From Myxococcus hansupus (lineage in GTDB: Bacteria > Myxococcota > Myxococcia > Myxococcales > Myxococcaceae): 64,000 nt of DNA. The stretch's first letter is position 1. Each line of letters begins with the position of its first letter. This document shows, piece by piece, positions 9,137 to 19,275 of this stretch. A program made the translations under genes and the position numbers. A model generated the notes under the pieces. It was not told where the DNA came from, searched no databases, and saw only the letters and a list, made by a program, of their open reading frames with translations. The DNA lies in contig NZ_CP012109.1 in assembly GCF_000280925.3 (NCBI RefSeq), positions 7,026,501 through 7,090,500 of the forward strand, in the 5' to 3' direction.

Positions 9137-9739
9137 ATGAGGGCTGGAGGGCGCGCGGCATTCTTCATGGCACTGGCGCTGGTGGGGTGCCGAAGCCGTC
9201 CCGCGGACCCGCCCGCGGAGGACGCTGGCAACCTCCCGCCCCCCGTCACACGCACGGCGCTCCCCGACTGTGACGTGCTGCTCCCCGCCGACGACCGCGA
9301 GCTGATGCTGCCCGGCTTCACCATGACGCAGGAGCGGAGCTGCCCCACCTGCGGCCCGCTGTGCGCCTTCCGCTCGGAGTCGGAGCCGGGCGTCGCCGTC
9401 TCCATCACCTGGGACTGCAACACCCGCCATCCCCAGGCGGACCTCCACGGCTTGATGGCGCCCTCGCTCCAGGCGGGCGGCGTGGAGGTCCCCGCGCTCG
9501 GCCGCGCCGCGGTGCGCCGGACGCCCGCGCAGGGCATGTCCCAGGTTCTCGCATGGGATGACGACACGGATTGCGCGGTCGTCGTCACCTGGCTCGGCGG
9601 AGAAACGGAGCGGGCCGTGGACGTGGCGCGCTCCGCCCTCATCGCCACCACGCCCGCCGTCCTCGATGCGGGGACGGCCACCGGCGACGACGCGGACGCG
9701 GGCGAGCCGGACGCCGGTGACGCCTTGAAGGCGCCCTGA
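9137..9739 (+). CDS. Small lipoprotein, Cys-containing, unknown function
   Basis: The 200-residue protein has a lipoprotein signal (FFMALALVGC, lipidated Cys 18) and a mature domain with a compact cysteine cluster (DCDVLL, SCPTCGPLCAF, TWDCN, TDCAVV) that could form disulfides in the periplasm. The tail is Asp/Ala-rich (DAGTATGDDADAGEPDAG), as in many myxobacterial lipoproteins. AAGGGAG about 10 bp before ATG 9137 supports the start. It converges with the cytochrome lipoprotein gene and shares a terminator hairpin that includes its own stop codon. I do not recognise the family. Confidence 0.75.
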   Translation: MRAGGRAAFFMALALVGCRSRPADPPAEDAGNLPPPVTRTALPDCDVLLPADDRELMLPGFTMTQERSCPTCGPLCAFRSESEPGVAVSITWDCNTRHPQADLHGLMAPSLQAGGVEVPALGRAAVRRTPAQGMSQVLAWDDDTDCAVVVTWLGGETERAVDVARSALIATTPAVLDAGTATGDDADAGEPDAGDALKAP

Positions 9740-9756
9740 CCCGGGCGCCTTCAGGG
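9723..9756. terminator. Bidirectional terminator hairpin
   Basis: A perfect 11-bp stem (TGAAGGCGCCC at 9726-9736 with GGGCGCCTTCA at 9743-9753, extendable by three pairs) with a 6-nt loop spans the stop codon of the 9137 gene and precedes the end of the converging 9764 gene. There is no clear U tract, which is usual at this G+C. Confidence 0.6.
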
Positions 9757-9763
9757 CCTTGGA

Positions 9764-11779
9764 CTACAGCGAGAGCAGGTACTCCACGAGGTCGTCGACC
9801 TCCGCGTCGGAGAGCCGCGCCGTCATGCCGTGCTGGTTCGACTCACGCCCTTGCAGCAGCCGGTCCTTCAGCGACAGCGCGCTGCCGTCATGCAGGTAGG
9901 GCGCGGTGCGGGCCAGCCCCAGGAGCGACGGGGTGTTGAGCCCCTGCTTGCGCACCGCCGCGTTGTCCTGCAACGGCCCCGTCGTGACGAAGGTGCCCAC
10001 GTCGGCCTGCGCGTTGTTGGTGAAGAGCGCGCCTTCGTGACAGGCGTTACACGCGGCCTTCTGGAACGCCACCGCGCCTCGCGCCTGCGCGTCCGTGAGC
10101 CCCTCATGCTTGTGGGGGTTGTCGGGCGCGGGCAGCACGTCCATGAACTCCGACAACTGCGCCACCATGACGCCATCCAGAATCGTCCCGCCCATGCGGT
10201 GACGGACGGTGGCGTCCAGGAAGTCGCGCATCGTGGAGAACTCGCCGCTCCAGTGGAACGGGCCCGTCTGCGTCATGGCGCGGCCGGCGAGGCTCGGCGT
10301 CTGCCGCGGCCCGTCCGGGAAGCCCCACACGTGCCCATCCTCACGGCCGTCCGGATGACAGCTCGCGCAGGACGCGCCCACCGAGGTGCTGGCCATGCGC
10401 GAGTCCAACGCGCTGAAGAACAGCTTGCGCCCCGCCACTTCCTGGGGCGCCAGGGTGTCTCCCGCGATGGACACCGCCGGCCCGTCCGCGCGGATGTTGG
10501 CGTTGTTGCCCGAGCCGTCATTCACCAGCGTCGTCACGCTGTGGTCGAACGCGTTGTGGACGAAGGCCCTGCGCCCATCCCGCGTCATCGCGATGCCGGT
10601 AGGCCCCGAGCCCACGCGCACCAACTGCCGCACCGTGCTGCCCATGCTCGGCGCCAGGTCCGAACCGGAACGGCGCCCCGTGGGGATGATGGCGACGTTG
10701 TCCGTCTCCCGATTCACCACGAAGACCCAGAGGCCCGTCGGGTCCACCACCGCCGCCGCCGGCCCCTGGATGGGGTGCGTCAGCTCGGGGCTGATGATGG
10801 TGGAGGGCGCGAAGTCCGGCGGGAGGTCCGGCGGCGGACGGCACTGGTCCAGGTCATCCACGCGGGGCGAGCCCGTGTCCGTATCGAAAGTCACGAGCCC
10901 TGGCGCCACCACGCCGCCCGTGTTGCAGGGCCCTCCCCCACCGTAGAGCGAGCCGCCCGTGGGCGGGTTCGGCGTCCCCTCGGGAGACAGGGGGTCCTCG
11001 CGAGCCCACATCACCGTCGCCAGCGCGCGCTCACCATCCGGCGTCACCGACACCGTCGTCATGCTCCGGGGGTGGAAGCGGGGATTCACGAGCGACGACG
11101 GGGGCACCGGCTCCAGCCCGGATGGCGACGCCGTCACCCCCGTCTGGAGGTTGGCGCGCGCGTACAGGTCCGTGCCTTCACGCGCCACCCGGGGCCGGTC
11201 GGCGCTGGAGACGTCCACCGCGACGATGTCGCCCTGACGAAAGCGCGTCACGAGCGCGCGGCGGCCACCGTCCACCAGCGCGATGCCGCGGGGCTCATCC
11301 CCCACCGGCAGCTCCCAGCGCACCGCCAGCGAGCGCGTGTCCACGGCCATCAGCGAGCCGTGCCGCGAGGTCTCCAACGCGGTGCTGTTGACCACGTACA
11401 GCGTGTCCCCCGTGGGCGCCACCGCCAGCCCCACGGGCTCCACGCCCACCGCGATGCGCGCCGCCTCGTTCCAGTCACCCCGGCGGATGACAGACACGCT
11501 GCGCGAGCCCCGGTTGGAGACATAGATGGTGTCGTCCGGCCCCACCGCCACGCGCTCAGGCAGCAGGCCCACCTTCACCTCGCCCACCTTCTCGCGACGC
11601 GCTGTGTCCAACACGGCGAGGATGCCGTTGTCGGCGTCCACCACGTAGAGGAAGGCATCATCCCGGCTGAGCGCCACCGAGCCCGAGGCCTGCGTCCAGG
11701 TCGCCTGGGCTTCGCGGTCTTCACACGCCGACACCCCGAGCGCCGACGCCAGCACCGCCGCCAGTATCCGCCGTCTCAT
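9764..11779 (-). CDS. Beta-propeller/dihaem cytochrome c lipoprotein
   Basis: The 671-residue protein begins with a lipoprotein signal (LASALGVSAC, lipidated Cys about 20). Residues about 30-420 form YVTN-type propeller repeats (LYVVDADNGILAVLDT, IYVSNRGSRSVSVIRRG, LYVVNSTA, AFVHNAFDHSVTTL). The C-terminal ~230 residues hold two haem c motifs, CASCH and CNACH, plus PYLHDGSALSL, as in the cytochrome c peroxidase/MauG group. It is probably a periplasmic or surface redox protein; the substrate is unknown. GAGGAAGGA precedes ATG 11779. The same two-part architecture occurs at 34099-36405. Peroxidase activity is not certain because propeller fusions of this kind are poorly characterised. Confidence 0.85.
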   Translation of the reverse strand: MRRRILAAVLASALGVSACEDREAQATWTQASGSVALSRDDAFLYVVDADNGILAVLDTARREKVGEVKVGLLPERVAVGPDDTIYVSNRGSRSVSVIRRGDWNEAARIAVGVEPVGLAVAPTGDTLYVVNSTALETSRHGSLMAVDTRSLAVRWELPVGDEPRGIALVDGGRRALVTRFRQGDIVAVDVSSADRPRVAREGTDLYARANLQTGVTASPSGLEPVPPSSLVNPRFHPRSMTTVSVTPDGERALATVMWAREDPLSPEGTPNPPTGGSLYGGGGPCNTGGVVAPGLVTFDTDTGSPRVDDLDQCRPPPDLPPDFAPSTIISPELTHPIQGPAAAVVDPTGLWVFVVNRETDNVAIIPTGRRSGSDLAPSMGSTVRQLVRVGSGPTGIAMTRDGRRAFVHNAFDHSVTTLVNDGSGNNANIRADGPAVSIAGDTLAPQEVAGRKLFFSALDSRMASTSVGASCASCHPDGREDGHVWGFPDGPRQTPSLAGRAMTQTGPFHWSGEFSTMRDFLDATVRHRMGGTILDGVMVAQLSEFMDVLPAPDNPHKHEGLTDAQARGAVAFQKAACNACHEGALFTNNAQADVGTFVTTGPLQDNAAVRKQGLNTPSLLGLARTAPYLHDGSALSLKDRLLQGRESNQHGMTARLSDAEVDDLVEYLLSL

Positions 11780-12021
11780 GGAGGGGATTCCTTCCTCGCA
11801 GCCGCCGGTCCCGGAGGGCTTCAGGCGTCTGCGTCCTGAGCGGAGAAAAAGGCGGCCGGCCCACGTCGCACGCCTACCCCGCGACCGCACATGCTTGCAC
11901 CAGAACGCTTCCGAAGTCGATGCCGTCCGCCCACCGGGGTGGGTGGCGAACACGGCGCCCGGCCACCGGGGGCGAAACGCCACGAGCGTGTAGCGCCGGG
12001 TGGGAGTAAAGGAGAGGGGCC

Positions 12022-13551
12022 GTGTCCCGCACACCCCCACGCTTCCTCAATTTCCGGCGCACGTTCGCCCTCCTCATCCTCCTGGTGGTCCTGCCATCGG
12101 CGGGACTGTCTGGCTTCGGCGTGGTGGCCATCATCAACGAGCGCGCGGCCGTGGAGAAACGGCTGGAGGCGGCCTGGCGCGGCACGCTCGAATCGCTGTC
12201 GGAGGAGCTGCCCCGCGTCCTGGCCTCCGCGAGCCTGGAAGAGCTGGATGGACAGCTCCAGTTCGTGCTGCCCGACGGCGCGCGTGTCTCCGAACCCGGA
12301 GGCGCCTTCCAGATGGCGGACGGGCAGATTCGCACGCAGGACACCCAGTTGAACGAGGCGCTCACCACCGTGCTGCCGGAAGCCGGTGGCCTGCCCACCG
12401 AGCCCACCGTCTTCTCCCTCACGGCGGGCGGGCGCGCGGTGCTGGTGGCCGCCGAGCGGCGGGGCGGCGTGGTGTACGGCGTCCGGTTGTCCGTGCAGGC
12501 CCTGGAGGCACAGCTCGCCGAGCGCGTGGACTCTCGCGCCGTCAGCAGCGAACCGGTGCGCTTCGCGCTGCTGCCCGTGCCCCGGGACGTCTCCGAAGGG
12601 GGGCTGATGGGACGGCTGGTGTCCGAGGTCGCGCAGGCCCGCGCGAGCGCCCTGGGTCCCACGGGCCTGGCGGAGCGGGTGCTGTCCTCGCCGCTCCAGG
12701 ACTTCCGGCTGGTGGTGCTCCCCACGGGCGAGGACCCGGTGGTCCGGGCCTCCACGCGCAACCGCGTGCTGTACGGCGTGCTGCTGGGCCTGTTCTACCT
12801 GACGCTGACGTTCGGCGTCGTCTACACCGGCCGCGCGCTCTACCGCGAGGCGCAGTTGTCGCGGATGAAGACCGACTTCGTGTCGCTGGTGAGCCACGAA
12901 TTGCGCACGCCGCTCACGTCCATCCGGATGTTCATCGAGACGCTCGCCCTGGGCCGGCTGAAGGACCCGGCGCAGATGCAGGAGGTGCTCAACCTCTTGA
13001 TGCGCGAGACGGAGCGGCTGTCCATCTTCGTCGAGCGCGTGCTGGACTGGGCCCGCATCGAAGGGGGCCGCAAGGTGTACCAGCGCGAGGTGGTGCAGGT
13101 GCCGGAGCTGGTGGGCGCGGCGGTGGAGGCCTTCCGCACGCAGCGGATGGAGGACGGCGTGGACCTGTCCGTGGACGTGTCGGAGGGGCTCCCCGCCGTC
13201 GACGTGGACCGGGCCGCGGTGGCCGGCGCGCTGCTCAACCTGCTGCAGAATGCCTACAAATACAGCGGGCCGGAGAACCGCCGCATCACCCTGCTGGCGC
13301 GCGGCGGCGGCAAGTGGGTGGACCTGTCCGTGGAGGACAACGGCGTGGGCATCGCGGCCAAGGAGCGCAAGCGCATCTTCGAGCGCTTCTACCGCGTGGA
13401 CAACCTGCTCACGCGCAAGACGGAAGGCAGCGGGCTGGGACTGGCCATCGCCCGGCGCATCATTGAAACCCACGGAGGCCGCATCTCCGTGCAGAGCGAG
13501 CCCGGCAGGGGCAGCCGCTTCACCATCCACCTCCCGGCGGGGAAGGCATGA
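12022..13551 (+). CDS. Membrane sensor histidine kinase
   Basis: The 509-residue kinase has two transmembrane helices (about 12-38 and 250-275) flanking a ~210-residue extracytoplasmic sensor region, then a HisKA dimerisation domain with the phosphoacceptor His about 292 (SHELRTPLTS). The ATPase domain has N box LLNLLQNAYKYS, G1 DNGVGIA, F box RIFERFYRVD and G2 GSGLGLAIARRI. The start is GTG 12022 with AAAGGAGAG upstream. It overlaps the response regulator gene by 4 bp (ATGA), so the two form a two-component system. The signal is unknown; the sensor region matches nothing I recognise. Confidence 0.93.
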   Translation: MSRTPPRFLNFRRTFALLILLVVLPSAGLSGFGVVAIINERAAVEKRLEAAWRGTLESLSEELPRVLASASLEELDGQLQFVLPDGARVSEPGGAFQMADGQIRTQDTQLNEALTTVLPEAGGLPTEPTVFSLTAGGRAVLVAAERRGGVVYGVRLSVQALEAQLAERVDSRAVSSEPVRFALLPVPRDVSEGGLMGRLVSEVAQARASALGPTGLAERVLSSPLQDFRLVVLPTGEDPVVRASTRNRVLYGVLLGLFYLTLTFGVVYTGRALYREAQLSRMKTDFVSLVSHELRTPLTSIRMFIETLALGRLKDPAQMQEVLNLLMRETERLSIFVERVLDWARIEGGRKVYQREVVQVPELVGAAVEAFRTQRMEDGVDLSVDVSEGLPAVDVDRAAVAGALLNLLQNAYKYSGPENRRITLLARGGGKWVDLSVEDNGVGIAAKERKRIFERFYRVDNLLTRKTEGSGLGLAIARRIIETHGGRISVQSEPGRGSRFTIHLPAGKA

Positions 13552-14246
13552 GCGACAAGACGCGGAGCATCCTGGTCGTGGAGGACGACCTGTCCATCCT
13601 CACCGGCCTGTCCATGAACCTGCGCTTCGAGGGCTACGAGGTGCTCCAGGCCCAGGATGGCCGCACCGGCCTGGCCCGCGCGCTCGACGAGGCGCCGGAC
13701 CTCATCGTGCTGGACGTCATGCTGCCGGAGCTCAACGGCTTCGAGGTCCTCAAGGAGCTGCGCCAGCGGGGCCGGGACACCCCCGTCGTCGTGCTCTCCG
13801 CCAAGGGCATGGAGACGGACAAGATTCTGGGCCTCAACCTGGGCGCGGATGACTACGTGGTGAAGCCCTTCGGGCTCCAGGAGCTGCTGGCCCGCATCAA
13901 GGCCGTGCTGCGCCGCCGCTACCCGTCCGCGGGCGCGGGCGCGCCGCCGCCAGTGACGTTCGGTGACGTGAGCGTGGACATGGCCGCCCGCACCGTGGCC
14001 CGCGCGGGGACGCCGGTGGAGCTCACCGCGCAGGAGTTCAAGCTGCTCGCGCACTTCCTCGCGCACCCGGGCCGCACCTTCACCCGCGAGGAGCTGCTGT
14101 CCGGCGCGTGGGGCTACCACTACGAGGGCAGCGCCCGCACCGTGGACAACTTCATGCGCCAGCTCCGCCTCAAGTTCGAACCCGACCCGGAGGCGCCCCG
14201 CCACTTCCTCACCGTGCGCGGACTGGGCTACCGCTTCGAGCGCTGA
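13548..14246 (+). CDS. OmpR/PhoB-family response regulator
   Basis: The 232-residue protein has a receiver domain with acidic pocket VVEDD, phosphoacceptor Asp about 56 (LIVLDVMLPE), VVVLSAKG and the conserved Lys in YVVKPFG, followed by a winged-helix DNA-binding domain (LTAQEFKLLAHFLAHPGRTFTREELL, ending RGLGYRFER). It is the partner of the kinase encoded immediately upstream, with ATGA overlap. Target promoters are unknown. Confidence 0.95.
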   Translation: MSDKTRSILVVEDDLSILTGLSMNLRFEGYEVLQAQDGRTGLARALDEAPDLIVLDVMLPELNGFEVLKELRQRGRDTPVVVLSAKGMETDKILGLNLGADDYVVKPFGLQELLARIKAVLRRRYPSAGAGAPPPVTFGDVSVDMAARTVARAGTPVELTAQEFKLLAHFLAHPGRTFTREELLSGAWGYHYEGSARTVDNFMRQLRLKFEPDPEAPRHFLTVRGLGYRFER

Positions 14247-14249
14247 CGC

Positions 14250-14948
14250 TCACGGCCCGGCGATGCCGATGTGACGCGAGTCCTCCAGGTCGAAGGGCTT
14301 GCCGTCGAAGCGGCCGTAGCGCTCGCGCGGCACGAGCCCCGCGGACGTGAGCGCCGCGTCCAACTCCTCTGGCGAGAAGTGCCGCAGCTTCAAGCGGCGG
14401 ATGGCGCTGGGGCCTCCGGGCTGCTGCCGCTCGCGCAGGTGGCGAGAGAAGAGCGGGCGGCGGGGCTCCAGGCCGGCGCTGGGGGCCTCGTCGTCCCGTG
14501 GGAGCACCGGCTCACGGGGCGTGTTGAGCACGTCGTAGACGAAGGAGCCGTTCGGCGTGAGGTGATGCCGCACGGTGGCGAGCAGGGCCTCCAGGTCCTC
14601 CCGGCCCGGCATCAACCCCAACGCGTGCTGGGGCGCGAGCACCAGGGGGAAGCGCTCGGACAGGCGCAGCGAACGGAGGTCCGCCACCTCGAAGCGAACG
14701 CGGTGGGCGACTTCCGCGGGCACCGAGGCGCGCTGCTCCTCGGCGGAGCGAATCATCACCTCCGACGGGTCCACACCCACCGCCGCGTAACCATGCTCGG
14801 CCAGGGCCCACACCACCCGGCCATTGGCGGCGCCCAGCACCAACACGGGTCCACCGTGTTCGGCCGCCTGGCGTGTGTAGAAAACGAGGTCCGGTTCCTG
14901 CTCGACAAGAGAAAGTGGCATCCGGCCCCGCGCGTCGTGACCACCCAT
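14250..14948 (-). CDS. SAM-dependent class I methyltransferase
   Basis: The 232-residue protein shows motif I (VLVLGAANGRVVWALAEHG) with the acidic loop VGVDPSEVMI, motif II/III ADLRSLRL and LAPQHALGLMP, and a late strand YDVLNTP. The fold is that of a SAM methyltransferase; the substrate cannot be told. ATG 14948 is used because TACTTC lies 9 nt upstream with no Shine-Dalgarno sequence; ATG 14921 is an alternative. It is convergent with the response regulator (3 bp between stops). Confidence 0.75.
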   Translation of the reverse strand: MGGHDARGRMPLSLVEQEPDLVFYTRQAAEHGGPVLVLGAANGRVVWALAEHGYAAVGVDPSEVMIRSAEEQRASVPAEVAHRVRFEVADLRSLRLSERFPLVLAPQHALGLMPGREDLEALLATVRHHLTPNGSFVYDVLNTPREPVLPRDDEAPSAGLEPRRPLFSRHLRERQQPGGPSAIRRLKLRHFSPEELDAALTSAGLVPRERYGRFDGKPFDLEDSRHIGIAGP

Positions 14949-15073
14949 TCCAGGAAGGAAGTAGCACGAATCCCGCCCCGCCCGGGACAGGCACGTACAC
15001 ACGGTGGGAAGCCGATTGCCCACACCCTGTCCGGCGCACGACGCACACACCCCGCGTCCAGGCGGGGACGTGC

Positions 15074-15088
15074 TGGCACCGTCCTTGC
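15074..15088 (+). promoter_or_regulatory. Sigma-54 (-24/-12) promoter
   Basis: TGGCAC-N5-TTGC with the diagnostic GG and GC separated by exactly 10 bp (GG 15075-15076, GC 15087-15088). The predicted start near 15100 is about 58 bp before the lipoprotein ATG at 15158. A sigma-54 activator gene lies at 17027. Confidence 0.7.
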
Positions 15089-15157
15089 GAACGAGTGGGG
15101 CTGAACATGACGGCCCACTTCGGGCCAGTCTGCTTTTCAGCAGGGGACGGTGACCAG

Positions 15158-16816
15158 ATGAAGCGCGGATGGGGATGGGCGGGCGCGCTCTGCGTGGCGG
15201 GCGCGGTGTGGACGACGGGCTGTGGCTCCGGAAACGGCGCGGGTGGCGCCGAGGACATGGACACCCCACCCCTGGAATCCCCCAATGGTCCGGAAGGCGA
15301 TGCAGGCACGCCAGACTCGGGTACGCCGGATGCGGGGCCAGGCGCTCCAGACGGCGGCGGTGAGCCCGACTCGGGGATGCCCGACGACGGTGGCACCCCG
15401 GACGATGGCGGCACGCCCGACGACGGCGGCACGCCGGATGACGGCGGCACGCCGGACGGTGGGCCCGTCGAGGTGCCCCTGCCCACGCCTTCCTCGGCGG
15501 GCTGGGAGTTCTTCGGTCGCGACGCCGGCGGCCCTCGCTTCCTCTACGGCGCGAGCGCGGATGCCTCCGGCAACATCTGGGTGGCGGGCGGCGAAGAAGG
15601 GCTCTTCCTGATGAAGAAGGGTGAGCGGACCTTCCAGCGCTTCACCATGGCGGACGGCCTGCGGCCCTATGGCTACATGCCGGACGGCAGCGCGCCGCCG
15701 GGGCCCAAGTACCTCAAGGTCATCTCCGTGGCGGGCGCGTGGAACGACACCGTCTTCGTCGGCTACGAGGGCATGCCGGGCGACGGCGCGCTCCACTGCG
15801 AAAACAACTGGGACAGCAACGTCAAGGACCCCGCCCGCTACAAGAGCGGCGACGCGGACCGCGTGTCGCTGCGCGCGGACGGCACGCTGGACGTCGTGCA
15901 CTACGACATCTCCTCGGGACCGAACGTCGTCAAGGATGAGCCGCCTGGACGGGAGAAGCTCTGCAGCATCTGGCGCCTGGCCTACGACCAGCGCACCAAC
16001 AGCATCTGGTTTGGCGCCAACCACGGCTTCGCGCGCGGTGACGCGGACTACCGAGGCAACCCGACGTGCAATGGACAGCTCCTGTGCTCGGGCGTGGAGG
16101 AGCATTCGCACCCGGGCGTCAACGGGTACGTCTACGCCGACCCGGCGGGCGATCGTCAGCGGCACGGAGAGAACCGCAGCCAGTGGAGCGTGCGAGGCGC
16201 GCTGCTCACGGATGCGTACTACGGCCTGGGCGTCCGCCCGGATGGAGACGTCTGGATTGGCGGCGCCAACCGGACCACGCGCTACTTCTACGGTTCCGTC
16301 GGCAAGGACTTCTGGGAGGGGCAGAAGCGCACGGAGCAGGCCCCCTATGCGTGGAACCGCATCGACATCTGGCGTGACGCCGTGGGCGAGGAAAGCTACT
16401 CCCGGCCCGAGCAGCGCACGGATGACCTGGTCTCCGGCATCGCGGTCGTGGGCTCCTCCGCCTGGGTGGGATCCTTCGCCAATGGCATCGCCGAACTCAA
16501 CGACAGCGGCCAGGTGGTGCGCACGCTGAAGAACGAGCTGGCCGCGCCGCACGTGGCCAGCGTGGCCGCGGACCCGGTCAACGGCAGCATCTGGGCTGGT
16601 CACAGTTGGGGCGGCGGACTCTCTCGCGTCCAGGGTGGCTCGGTCGCCCACTACGGGCTCTCCGTCCTCGGCCGCGAGCTGTCCTCCATGCGCGTGCCGG
16701 ACATCCAGGTGGACAGCACCGGCCCGCGCCGCCGCATGCTGGTCACCTTCCAGGGCGCCACGCTGGGTGACGGCACGGTGATGCCGGGCACCCTCGGCAT
16801 CTACTCCGGGGACTGA
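15158..16816 (+). CDS. Lipoprotein with propeller-like repeats and Asp/Gly-rich linker
   Basis: The 552-residue protein has a lipoprotein signal (AGAVWTTGC, Cys about 21), then a low-complexity linker built on PDDGGT repeats, then ~430 residues with recurring beta-propeller-like blades (SGNIWVAGGEEGLFLM, SIWFGANHGFARG, DVWIGGANRT, SAWVGSFANGIAELN, SIWAGHSWGGGLSRV), as in the two-component-regulator-propeller type. ATG 15158 follows AGGGGA at good spacing; ATG 15108 is possible. Transcription is probably sigma-54-dependent. It is likely exposed in the envelope; ligand unknown. Confidence 0.8.
   Translation: MKRGWGWAGALCVAGAVWTTGCGSGNGAGGAEDMDTPPLESPNGPEGDAGTPDSGTPDAGPGAPDGGGEPDSGMPDDGGTPDDGGTPDDGGTPDDGGTPDGGPVEVPLPTPSSAGWEFFGRDAGGPRFLYGASADASGNIWVAGGEEGLFLMKKGERTFQRFTMADGLRPYGYMPDGSAPPGPKYLKVISVAGAWNDTVFVGYEGMPGDGALHCENNWDSNVKDPARYKSGDADRVSLRADGTLDVVHYDISSGPNVVKDEPPGREKLCSIWRLAYDQRTNSIWFGANHGFARGDADYRGNPTCNGQLLCSGVEEHSHPGVNGYVYADPAGDRQRHGENRSQWSVRGALLTDAYYGLGVRPDGDVWIGGANRTTRYFYGSVGKDFWEGQKRTEQAPYAWNRIDIWRDAVGEESYSRPEQRTDDLVSGIAVVGSSAWVGSFANGIAELNDSGQVVRTLKNELAAPHVASVAADPVNGSIWAGHSWGGGLSRVQGGSVAHYGLSVLGRELSSMRVPDIQVDSTGPRRRMLVTFQGATLGDGTVMPGTLGIYSGD
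15380..15451 (+). repeat. 18-bp coding tandem repeat (PDDGGT x4)
   Basis: Four in-frame 18-bp units encode Pro-Asp-Asp-Gly-Gly-Thr in the linker after the lipobox of the 15158 gene. Units differ only at synonymous positions. Such repeats are prone to copy-number change. Confidence 0.9.
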
Positions 16817-16848
16817 GCAGGACAGCGAACGGGTACACCACGGGCGGC

Positions 16849-16876
16849 GGCCGGGCTCCTTCTGGGAGGCCCGGCC
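16849..16876 (+). terminator. Terminator-like hairpin
   Basis: GGCCGGGCTCC pairs with GGAGGCCCGGCC across a short TTCTG-type loop (one bulged G), about 30 bp after the stop of the 15158 gene. No U tract. Confidence 0.5.
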
Positions 16877-17026
16877 GTCGTCATTTCGATTTCGCGGGGG
16901 GCCTTGGAGTCATCCCAGACCGGGCCACGGCCCCTGCCCGCGCACGGCCGGCCGCTGGGCGACCATCGTCCCACGGGACAGGAAGTCACCACGAAGCGCG
17001 AAGCCGTCCTAGAATCCCCGCCGGCC

Positions 17027-18391
<1,365 letters not shown>

Positions 18392-18528
18392 GCCGCCCGC
18401 AACACTCGGGCGGGCCCGACTGGCCAACAGCGGACGGAGTGAGGAAGCGGCTCGTGACAGCCCTGAGGGCCGTGGCATGTTCGCGGCGCACTCGGAGTCA
18501 AGCCTCCCCCCTCTAGGAGTCGCCAAGA

Positions 18529-19173
18529 ATGAAGCGTCCGTCTCCCTGGCTCGCCATGCTGTTCGCCGGTTTCATGTCCATGCACGCCACTGGCTGCTTT
18601 GGAAAGTTCTCGCTCACGCAGAAGATCTGGAACTTCAACAAGAACATCTCCGGCAACAAGTTCGTCCAGTGGCTGATGTTCCTCGTGCTGAGCATCATCC
18701 CCGTCTACGGCCTGGGCGTGTTCATCGACGCCATCGTCATCAACAGCATCGAGTTCTGGACGGGCAACAACCCGGTCGCCAGCGTGGACGGCGGCGACAA
18801 CAACACCCGCATCGTGAAGCTGAGCCCCACGGACACGCTGCGCCTGTCGCGCGACGTGGAGACCGGCGTCATGCGCATGGAGCTGGAGCGCGAGGGCCAC
18901 GAGACGATGGTCCGCTACTTCGAGCCGCTCGAGGACGGCATGGTCGTCCGTGACGACGCGGGCGCGCTGCTCATCCAGGCCCAGGAGGCCGCGGACGGCG
19001 ACGTGGCCATCACCGACGCCACCGGCACCACCCTGACGGTTCACGCCCGCGACGCGCTGGCCGTGGCCCGCCGCGTGTACGAAGAGGGCGGCGCGCAGGC
19101 CCTCGCCCAGCACACCGTGGCCCAGGCCTCCGTGGCCCAGGGGCTCGCGAGCAACACCTGCGTGGCCCGGTAG
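18529..19173 (+). CDS. DUF3332 family lipoprotein
   Basis: The 214-residue protein has a lipoprotein-like signal (MSMHATGC, Cys about 23) followed by the DUF3332 hallmark CFGKFSLTQKIWNFN, a hydrophobic helix (VQWLMFLVLSIIPVYGLGVFID) and the IEFWTGNNP motif. The C-terminal ~120 residues are beta-rich with acidic patches. The family is widespread in Gram-negative bacteria and of unknown function; a membrane-anchored envelope role fits. It stands alone between the sigma-54 activator and a palindromic repeat element. Confidence 0.85.
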   Translation: MKRPSPWLAMLFAGFMSMHATGCFGKFSLTQKIWNFNKNISGNKFVQWLMFLVLSIIPVYGLGVFIDAIVINSIEFWTGNNPVASVDGGDNNTRIVKLSPTDTLRLSRDVETGVMRMELEREGHETMVRYFEPLEDGMVVRDDAGALLIQAQEAADGDVAITDATGTTLTVHARDALAVARRVYEEGGAQALAQHTVAQASVAQGLASNTCVAR

Positions 19174-19189
19174 TCACCGAGGCAGCCAC

Positions 19190-19245
19190 CTGTTCGGAAA
19201 TGTCGGGACATTGAGCGGCACAAAACCCCCGACATTTCCGAACAG
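19190..19245. repeat. Palindromic intergenic element, copy 1
   Basis: Perfect 18-bp inverted arms (19190-19207 CTGTTCGGAAATGTCGGG; 19228-19245 its complement) enclose a 20-nt loop. A near-identical copy with the same arms and a related loop (both with GCGGC and CAAAACC) lies at 49712-49777. It sits between the DUF3332 gene end and the converging lipoprotein gene, so it may act as a terminator as well as being a dispersed REP/MITE-like repeat. Confidence 0.85.
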
Positions 19246-19275
19246 CGACCCGCCCGACGCGCCCGGCGCCCTCCG

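Noticed and set aside
16904..17026. 41-residue N-terminal extension (TTG start) of the FHA-sigma54 activator
   Set aside because: The extension is Pro/Arg-rich, lacks a ribosome site and overlaps the promoter-like TAGAAT before ATG 17027.
18474..18489. Weak sigma-54-like site before the DUF3332 gene
   Set aside because: The GG/GC spacing is right but the -12 element is poor; not called.
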